64,000 bases of DNA, from the NCBI RefSeq assembly GCF_001690195.1, contig NZ_LZGM01000083.1:23314-87313 (forward strand), given 5' to 3'. The position numbers and the translations under genes are program-made. This stretch comes from Gilliamella sp. wkB108 (GTDB taxonomy: Bacteria > Pseudomonadota > Gammaproteobacteria > Enterobacterales > Orbaceae). Below are positions 57,798 to 64,000 of this stretch, piece by piece. Position 1 is the stretch's first letter. The number at the start of each line of letters is the position of its first letter. Below the pieces are notes generated by a model. The model ran no database searches. It was given only the letters and a program-made list of their open reading frames with translations, and had not been told where the DNA came from.

Positions 57798-60242
57798 ATG
57801 GCTAACGAGTTTAATCGTCTTCTCGGTCAATTCGCTGATGGATTGTTGGGTGATTTAAAAGGGATTAGCCAAAATCGCTATACCTTAACAGTTGATAATC
57901 TTAATGTACCTATTTCTGTTTTAGATGTTGAAAGTTATGAACAACTAAACCAACCTTGGCACTACCGCATTAGGTTCACCAGTCCAGACAAAGCGTTATT
58001 ACATGATTCAATCCTTAACCAAAAAGCCTCCTTCGCCTTTAATCCTGTTATTAAAACAACCTTAAGCTCAGCGATACGTTCATTAAGTGATTTACCTTCA
58101 ATCAGTAATCCTCGCACTTTATATGGCATGATTACTGAATTTAGTCAGTTATCAGTGAATAAAGATGAAGCTCACTATCAAGTGGTATTATCACCACGCT
58201 TAGCAAGGCTGGCATTACATCGAAACAATGCGATATTTCAAAAGCAAAGTGTAATTAGTGTTGTTGAAGAGGTTCTGCGTAGTCATGGATTTACCGGAAT
58301 TGATTACCGTTTAGAATTAAAAGATGCCTATCCGATTCGTGAATTTATTACCCAATGGCAAGAGAGTGATTTAGATTTTATTCGAAGAATATTAGCTGAT
58401 ATCGGCGTGTTTTTCCGTTTCGAAAGTCATTTAACTCACCATTGTGATGTTATGGTCATCAGTGATTATGAACAAGGTTATCAGCAAGTAGCTGACATAG
58501 ATTACAAATTACCGACAGGGACGATTGACGGTGGAACTGAAAGTATTTGGGATATTCAATTGCATAGTCAAGTGGTGGAATCCTCGGTAAAAGTGCAAGA
58601 TTATAACTACCGTAATGCAAAAACAAATTTACTACAAGAAGTAAATTCACAGCCTAACGACAGTACCACTTATGGAACTAATTACCGCTATGAAGAGCAT
58701 TATAAAGGTTTAAATACCAATGGTCGGGGAAATAATAACCAAAATAATAACGATAATATCGAAAGCGGTTTATGGTATGCTCGTATTCGCCATGAACATG
58801 CAATCAGTAAAAAAATAATCATTAATGGTAAAAGTAATCGATATGATCTTGCCCCAGGACAACACATTAGTGTTAATGGTAATCCACTGGTTGATATCAA
58901 TGACGGTATTATTATTTTAAGTGTTCAAGGACATGGTGATCGCACTGATGCCTATGAACTGAGTTTTACCGCTATTCCTTATTACGCTTTAAAACCATAT
59001 CGCCCTGCACCACTAACGTGGCCTAAAGTTGGTGGTACATTACCGGCACGCGTAACGAGTCCCGACAACGATACTTATGGTTATATTGATACTCAAGGAC
59101 GTTATCGGGTCAAACTGAATTTTGATTTAAAGAGCTGGAAGAATGGTGAGGAGAGTTTATGGCTAAGACTGGCAAAACCCTATGCAGGTAATACCTATGG
59201 TTTTCACTTTCCACTGATAGATGGTACCGAAGTTGCGATTGCTTTTATGGATAGTAATCCTGACAGGCCTTATATCGCTCATGCTATGCATGACAGTAAC
59301 CACCCTGACCATGTAGCGACGGCAAACAAACATCGTAATGTGATTCGCACGCCGACAAATAATAAACTACGCATGGATGACAAACGCGGAAAAGAGCATA
59401 TCAAACTTGCCACTGAATATGGCAAGACCCAACTAAATCTGGGGCATTTAGTTAACCAAAACAAAGAACAACGGGGAGAAGGGTTTGAACTGCGTACCGA
59501 TGAATGGGGAGCAATAGCAGCCGAACGTGGTTTATATCTAACGAGTCAAACCGAACCTAAAGCGCAAGGTAAACAGCTGGATATGCAAGGCGCAATTGCA
59601 CAACTTGAAAATGCGCTCTCGATAGCTAAAGCGTTACAAAATGCCGCCACCCAATCACAGGCGCATACCGCTGACACCGACAGTCAGGATCAACTAAAGA
59701 CAGTGTTAAGCGGATTAAGTCAAAGTGGCATACTCGCTTATGCACAAGAGGGGATAGCCTTAACCAGTCCGGAAGATATTCAACTATCAACCAGTAACAG
59801 CGTCGCAATTACCAGTGAAAATCAAACTGACATTACAGCATTAAAAAATATTACGCTATCTTCAGCCGAAGCGATAGGTTTATTTGCCCATAAATCAGGT
59901 ATGAAAGTATTTGCCAATCAGGGCGATGTTGAAATGCAGGTACAAAATGACAACCTGAACATGGCAGCAAAACAAGATATAAAAGTCGATAGCGTTGACG
60001 GTAAAGTCACCCTGACTGCCAGTGAAAAGATCACATTAATTTGTGGTGGTTCATATATCAATATCAGTAGCAAAGGTATTGAACTCGGTACAGCGAAAAA
60101 CACCTATTTAAAGTGTAATGCCATGCAGAAAATGGGCGCTGCAAGCAATGATTTATCCGCAAAACTAAATACGCCTAATAAAGCACTCGAAATCTTATTA
60201 AAAAAACATATCACCTTTAATTCCAAAAGCTTTTCGGAATAA
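57798..60242 (+). CDS. vgrG: Type VI secretion spike protein VgrG (TssI)
   Basis: The 814-residue protein has the gp27/gp5-like VgrG core (about 20-520). Typical segments are YTLTVDNLNVPISVLDVESYEQLNQPWHYRI, ESDLDFIRRILADIGVFFRFE, YRVKLNFDLKSWKNGEESLWLRLAKPYAG and a DUF2345-type C-terminal beta-helix (about 580-760). A glycine/asparagine stretch interrupts about 300-315. The C-terminal 50 residues (TPNKALEILLKKHITFNSKSF) probably act as the adaptor for cargo. The rest of the T6SS is not in the window, so this is an orphan vgrG island, 19 bp before the putative effector. Confidence 0.95.
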   Translation: MANEFNRLLGQFADGLLGDLKGISQNRYTLTVDNLNVPISVLDVESYEQLNQPWHYRIRFTSPDKALLHDSILNQKASFAFNPVIKTTLSSAIRSLSDLPSISNPRTLYGMITEFSQLSVNKDEAHYQVVLSPRLARLALHRNNAIFQKQSVISVVEEVLRSHGFTGIDYRLELKDAYPIREFITQWQESDLDFIRRILADIGVFFRFESHLTHHCDVMVISDYEQGYQQVADIDYKLPTGTIDGGTESIWDIQLHSQVVESSVKVQDYNYRNAKTNLLQEVNSQPNDSTTYGTNYRYEEHYKGLNTNGRGNNNQNNNDNIESGLWYARIRHEHAISKKIIINGKSNRYDLAPGQHISVNGNPLVDINDGIIILSVQGHGDRTDAYELSFTAIPYYALKPYRPAPLTWPKVGGTLPARVTSPDNDTYGYIDTQGRYRVKLNFDLKSWKNGEESLWLRLAKPYAGNTYGFHFPLIDGTEVAIAFMDSNPDRPYIAHAMHDSNHPDHVATANKHRNVIRTPTNNKLRMDDKRGKEHIKLATEYGKTQLNLGHLVNQNKEQRGEGFELRTDEWGAIAAERGLYLTSQTEPKAQGKQLDMQGAIAQLENALSIAKALQNAATQSQAHTADTDSQDQLKTVLSGLSQSGILAYAQEGIALTSPEDIQLSTSNSVAITSENQTDITALKNITLSSAEAIGLFAHKSGMKVFANQGDVEMQVQNDNLNMAAKQDIKVDSVDGKVTLTASEKITLICGGSYINISSKGIELGTAKNTYLKCNAMQKMGAASNDLSAKLNTPNKALEILLKKHITFNSKSFSE

Positions 60243-60261
60243 TTTATAAGGACATAATAAA

Positions 60262-63200
60262 ATGACGATAAAAAAAATCACTAGTTTTAGATTTCCGGTT
60301 GGTGAAAAAGAATTAAGTCAAGACGCTTATTATAAAGCTTTATCAGAAGCTAAAAGCGGTTTTTACCCGTTTGGAATAAATGGTATATGGCACGGCGGAA
60401 TTCATATAGATCAATCTGTTTTGAAAGAAATCGATAATGATGATCGAATGCGGTGTATGGCAAATGGTGAAGTCATCGCTTACCGTATTAATGATGTTTA
60501 CCCTAAAGCGGTTTATCAAGAGATAAAAGTTCCCTGCAAAGGACAACGCGTTGCTTATTTTTCAAGTGGATTTACATTAGTTAGGCACTATTTACAAATG
60601 CCTAAAATTGCAGGTTCAACCGACACACCTCCGGCTATTACATTATACAGCTTATATATGCATCAGCTAGATTGGTACGGTTATCAACAAAGAATGCAAA
60701 ATAGTGAGACTGAGATATTATCCCCCAAATTTTGGTCTGTTACATCAGGTAGAGTAAGTCCAGATACAACTGAAATAATTAAGGGAAGTGTGATACGAAT
60801 AAATGGAAGTGGAACTGAGATTGTTGGTTTATTACTAAAAGATAGTAAAATTCGTTTGGGTGAAAGGAAAGGTACCAATTGGTACAAAATTGTTTCGATC
60901 TCTGAAGGTTCTGTAGTAACTTCACAAGGTGTAACTAGTGAATTGGGTGATATTCAAGGTTATGTCTTTAGCGGTGATGTTACTCCTGTTCCTACTGATA
61001 AAAGTGCAAATGCCACAATCGATTATCAAGTTGTTAAAGAAGATAATAATGCAATAGGTAAAGCTGAAGTGAAAGTAAAAGGTATTACCGTCTATGCCTC
61101 AGCCAATGAAAAACAAAAATTAGCTTATTTGCCAAATACCGCAACCTTTTTATTTAACGGGCAAGAAAATGGTTATGCCAAAATCCGTCAAATTAGTGGT
61201 TGTTATGTCCCTGTTGCATTAAATAATCCAAATGGTGATCAAGATTCACCTCATCAAGGCTATGTTAAAATATCTTCTCTGAGTTCACTCACTTTTAAAC
61301 CCGAAAGATTAGATGAAATTGTGGTATTAAAAACACCTATCCCAATATCGAAAGGCGAGTTTATTGGTTACTTAGGGCATAATGTTAGCCAAAAAGAACG
61401 CTTTGACGAATCTGAGGAAGAACCTTTAGCCACAACAAGGCGAGTTTCAGATAATAAATTACCCAAATTAGCACATATTGAATTATTTACTTGTGACGAT
61501 TTACCTACATTTATTAATCAAACGCGTGCTTTAGCAAACAATCTGCCTGAATACGAAAAAACGGTTATTTCAATTGAAAAGGATGCAAGGTTAACCCACG
61601 AGACTGAACCCGATGGTTCTTTAAATACGGGTTTAGGTATCAATTTTATCGGCGATGTGAATAATTATTATGTCAAAATTAAACCTGAATATACTTTAGA
61701 TTTGCCTACGCTGTATTTTAACCCAACCAGAGTTTTCCCTTTTTTATTTAATACTACAGTGGGTGGTATTTTTGATTCAATAAATGTTGATACAGAAGAT
61801 ACGAACGATAAACCCAAAAAGTACACCTTAACGCAAGCAGATAAAAGCTGGCTAATCGATCATTATCAATCCACTTATCCCGAATTAACAATAAATGACA
61901 TTCCCGATGAAGTAGATCTTGTGAGTGATGTTACCAGAATTTTATCGAGAGATAATAGTGATAATACATTCACAATTAGTTTTATCCTCGAAAATAAACA
62001 TTACTGGATTAAATCAGTTGATGTTGTACACCTACAAGGCGAGTCAGGACAACTCAATACAAAGATAGATTATTGGGATAACTTTCCATTATCACTGGGC
62101 AACTTACCAGAAGCTACCGAAAAAGATACCGTATACTTTCCGCGAACATTATCAATAGACTCATTAAGTCATGATTATTCTACTATAGCCATTGATGAAA
62201 ATAATGCAATTTGGGTATTTGTCACAGCAGGCAATAAGCAAGGTTCGCCAATAAAAGGGTGGGTTAATACAGCAACTGATGCCCAAGAACATATTAAACG
62301 AGAGACGCCTTGGCATTGGTCAGGGTTTAACACAATAGAAGATAAAGCTTCAGTGGGTGAAGTATCAAAGAAACTGGCTGCTATATTAGACGTAGGTGAT
62401 TGTACTGAAACTATGTTGGCATTACTCCGTATTTTTAAGCAGAGTTCTATTAATATTCTTCCGCCAGAACAATTTCCTGAAGGTACAAAAAATGATATAG
62501 AAATATTGTCGTTGTTATTACAAAACAAACTTAGATACCCTTTTTCCATTGAACAATATAAAGATGCTTTACGAACCAGTTGGACGGCAGAGCAGATAGG
62601 ACATTTATTATTAAAATATGAAAGTGAATGGTATGCCGATGATGCTTTAAGCAAATGGAATGAGATAGATAATTTATTTGAAGATGAAAAACAACAAAAA
62701 AAGAAAGCGTTAGAAGAAGATTTACATAAAGCAGGCATAATCAAACCTCATGAACGTAATTATGCATTAGAAAAACTGGAAGAATCACACGAAATTGTCA
62801 AGTCAAATTGGCAAATTGAAAAAGAGCAACGCATTAAACCGTCACTCTGGTGGAAAAAAGTTGCTGAACTACAAGTACAAGAGGCACAAACCACAAACGA
62901 TAACCAAACCAACAGCACAAATACACCACAACTAACCAATCTATCAACTGATGGTAAAGCATGGTTTATTCATCCTGTGGCGATGATTGAATACTTTACT
63001 GTTTTGAATATTGTTACTTACCATATTTACCATGACGGTAATATCGAAAAACATATCCCTCAAAGGATAACAAGTGGATTCGAGAAAAAATATAAATATA
63101 TTTATCATGATAAAGATGATAATGAACATGAAGTTTGTATTTGTGAATGGCATACAATCAAAAAGAAATTATTAGATGATAATCCTACCGGAAGATACAC

Positions 63201-63873
63201 ATATCCAAATCATGGAACAGTTCAAGAGAGTAAAACCGTTGTTAATGATGGCTATATAGAATCAAGAGCTACATATACCAATGGCGATATTCATGAATGG
63301 ATAAAAACAGAATCAGGGGTGAGTATTTATCAAAGACTAACTATGACTAATGGTGATATAGCTGAATATGGGTATCATTCTGATAAATTAGGAAATGTAT
63401 GGAAATTATACCGACAACAGGAAGAAGAGGCTCAATTAATCAGAATTCCTGATAGTGTTAATTATGTGAATGATGATGTAATTATCAAATATGAACTTAA
63501 AGAAACTTTTCGAAAATATACCAATCCAGATGTTATGGCCGGTTTTATAGGGGCATTAGCCGAGATAAAAGAAAACATCATTGTAACTGGTAGTGCTTAT
63601 GAACAGGGTTCTTGTTTTCCTAGCTCATTACATATCAATGGTCAAGCTATTGATACCAAGTATATTAAGAATGTTAATAATTTATCTAATTGGGATAAAG
63701 ATAAAGCTTTCGCTGAGGCCTTAATGAAATTTCATTTTCGAAGATTCAGAATTGGTCCTTTGATGTATGCTTTTTTTAATGGAATTGATGAACGAAAAGA
63801 TGGAGGAACGTTACATAATACCCATTTACATACAGAAAATTTTGATTTTGAATCAATAAATAAAATACCATAA
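60262..63873 (+). CDS. Putative VgrG-linked T6SS effector with M15/LAS-type peptidase C-terminus
   Basis: I do not recognise this 1203-residue protein as a named family. Residues about 40-140 look like a degenerate M23 fold: WHGGIHID (H44, H48 where M23 has D), a MANGEVIAYR strand and SLYMHQL (H134). Residues about 265-345 resemble SH3-like repeats. A charged coil (about 790-870) and KAWFIHPVAMIEYF follow, a segment often seen in secreted effectors. The C-terminus carries S1122-x-H1124-xx-G1127-x-A1129-x-D1131 and H1188-x-H1190, the zinc-site pattern of M15/LAS D-Ala peptidases. Its place right after vgrG suggests a cell-wall-cleaving cargo. Confidence 0.7.
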   Translation: MTIKKITSFRFPVGEKELSQDAYYKALSEAKSGFYPFGINGIWHGGIHIDQSVLKEIDNDDRMRCMANGEVIAYRINDVYPKAVYQEIKVPCKGQRVAYFSSGFTLVRHYLQMPKIAGSTDTPPAITLYSLYMHQLDWYGYQQRMQNSETEILSPKFWSVTSGRVSPDTTEIIKGSVIRINGSGTEIVGLLLKDSKIRLGERKGTNWYKIVSISEGSVVTSQGVTSELGDIQGYVFSGDVTPVPTDKSANATIDYQVVKEDNNAIGKAEVKVKGITVYASANEKQKLAYLPNTATFLFNGQENGYAKIRQISGCYVPVALNNPNGDQDSPHQGYVKISSLSSLTFKPERLDEIVVLKTPIPISKGEFIGYLGHNVSQKERFDESEEEPLATTRRVSDNKLPKLAHIELFTCDDLPTFINQTRALANNLPEYEKTVISIEKDARLTHETEPDGSLNTGLGINFIGDVNNYYVKIKPEYTLDLPTLYFNPTRVFPFLFNTTVGGIFDSINVDTEDTNDKPKKYTLTQADKSWLIDHYQSTYPELTINDIPDEVDLVSDVTRILSRDNSDNTFTISFILENKHYWIKSVDVVHLQGESGQLNTKIDYWDNFPLSLGNLPEATEKDTVYFPRTLSIDSLSHDYSTIAIDENNAIWVFVTAGNKQGSPIKGWVNTATDAQEHIKRETPWHWSGFNTIEDKASVGEVSKKLAAILDVGDCTETMLALLRIFKQSSINILPPEQFPEGTKNDIEILSLLLQNKLRYPFSIEQYKDALRTSWTAEQIGHLLLKYESEWYADDALSKWNEIDNLFEDEKQQKKKALEEDLHKAGIIKPHERNYALEKLEESHEIVKSNWQIEKEQRIKPSLWWKKVAELQVQEAQTTNDNQTNSTNTPQLTNLSTDGKAWFIHPVAMIEYFTVLNIVTYHIYHDGNIEKHIPQRITSGFEKKYKYIYHDKDDNEHEVCICEWHTIKKKLLDDNPTGRYTYPNHGTVQESKTVVNDGYIESRATYTNGDIHEWIKTESGVSIYQRLTMTNGDIAEYGYHSDKLGNVWKLYRQQEEEAQLIRIPDSVNYVNDDVIIKYELKETFRKYTNPDVMAGFIGALAEIKENIIVTGSAYEQGSCFPSSLHINGQAIDTKYIKNVNNLSNWDKDKAFAEALMKFHFRRFRIGPLMYAFFNGIDERKDGGTLHNTHLHTENFDFESINKIP

Positions 63874-63953
63874 ATAGACTTACTAAAAGATATTAATAAT
63901 TAAATATAATTAATTATTATAAAAAAGTTAAAATGTATTACTTAAGGAATATT

Positions 63954-64000
63954 ATGAAATTAAGCAAAATTTTGTTAACTACCATCCTTCTTTTTATTTT
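63954..64000 (+). CDS. Start of a probable exported protein, possible immunity protein (partial)
   Basis: An ATG at 63954 with AAGG eight bases upstream opens MKLSKILLTTILLFI before the window ends. This is a good start for a signal peptide or membrane anchor. It begins 80 bp after the putative peptidoglycan-targeting effector, where a periplasmic immunity protein would be expected. The function is inferred from position only. Confidence 0.55.
   Translation, partial: MKLSKILLTTILLFI

Noticed and set aside
62175..62744. 189-residue minus-strand frame within the putative effector gene
   Set aside because: Its composition (serine/leucine-rich) and position opposite a long real frame with a good ribosome site mark it as a shadow. 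It was considered as an antisense immunity gene but has no supporting start signal.

Overview
The window is an A+T-rich gammaproteobacterial chromosome segment. Its proteins (ParC, XylE/A/B/R, AdeP, YbaL, YoaE, RpsL, FlhDC, FliA) resemble Escherichia coli proteins along their length, but the gene order is not that of Enterobacteriaceae. A+T-rich DNA, pentose use, a type VI secretion VgrG and an enterobacterial-type flagellar set suggest a host-associated Orbaceae-like bacterium (Gilliamella/Orbus relatives). That placement is an inference from memory, not a computed phylogeny.

Layout. (1) 1-10040: housekeeping and transport: the end of parE, then parC, djlA, trkH, a YoaE-type TerC/CBS protein, the antiporter ybaL and the adenine permease adeP. 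(2) 10300-19430: a pentose island, xylE-xylA-xylB followed by a GH43 beta-xylosidase and an MFS transporter, with convergent xylR. CRP sites and XylR-like direct repeats lie before both transcription units, so xylan-derived saccharides and free xylose are probably handled as one regulon. (3) 19648-24262: the str operon (rpsL, rpsG, fusA, tuf) with a clear sigma-70 promoter and a strong terminator. (4) 24633-32404: an orphan RbsD/FucU-family gene, then a Fur-box-preceded TonB-dependent receptor, a Crp/Fnr-family regulator and a divergent ABC importer-cupin-methyltransferase operon. A shared 21-bp sequence containing an FNR/CRP-like dyad links the receptor promoter to the regulator/ABC promoter region. 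(5) 32635-35507: yjdM followed by an accessory islet with an eroded IS30-family element, a HigBA-type toxin-antitoxin pair and an IS30-end-bounded block of five ~166-bp tandem repeats.

(6) 35674-57332: a flagellar cluster. fliFGHIJK and fliLMNOPQR run on the minus strand, fliE diverges, fliDST are on the minus strand, and fliC, fliA, flhDC, motAB and flgKL on the plus strand. Three good sigma-28 promoters (fliD, fliC, flgK) match the presence of fliA. flgA-J, flhBA and chemotaxis genes are not in the window. (7) 57798-64000: T6SS vgrG, a 1203-residue cargo protein whose C-terminus carries an M15/LAS-type metallopeptidase signature, and the first codons of a probably exported protein that could be the immunity factor.

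The best candidates for undescribed biology are the VgrG-linked putative peptidoglycan peptidase with its downstream gene, the Fur/Crp-Fnr-marked receptor-ABC-cupin-methyltransferase locus, and the IS30-derived tandem repeat block. No rRNA, tRNA or CRISPR array was recognised by eye.
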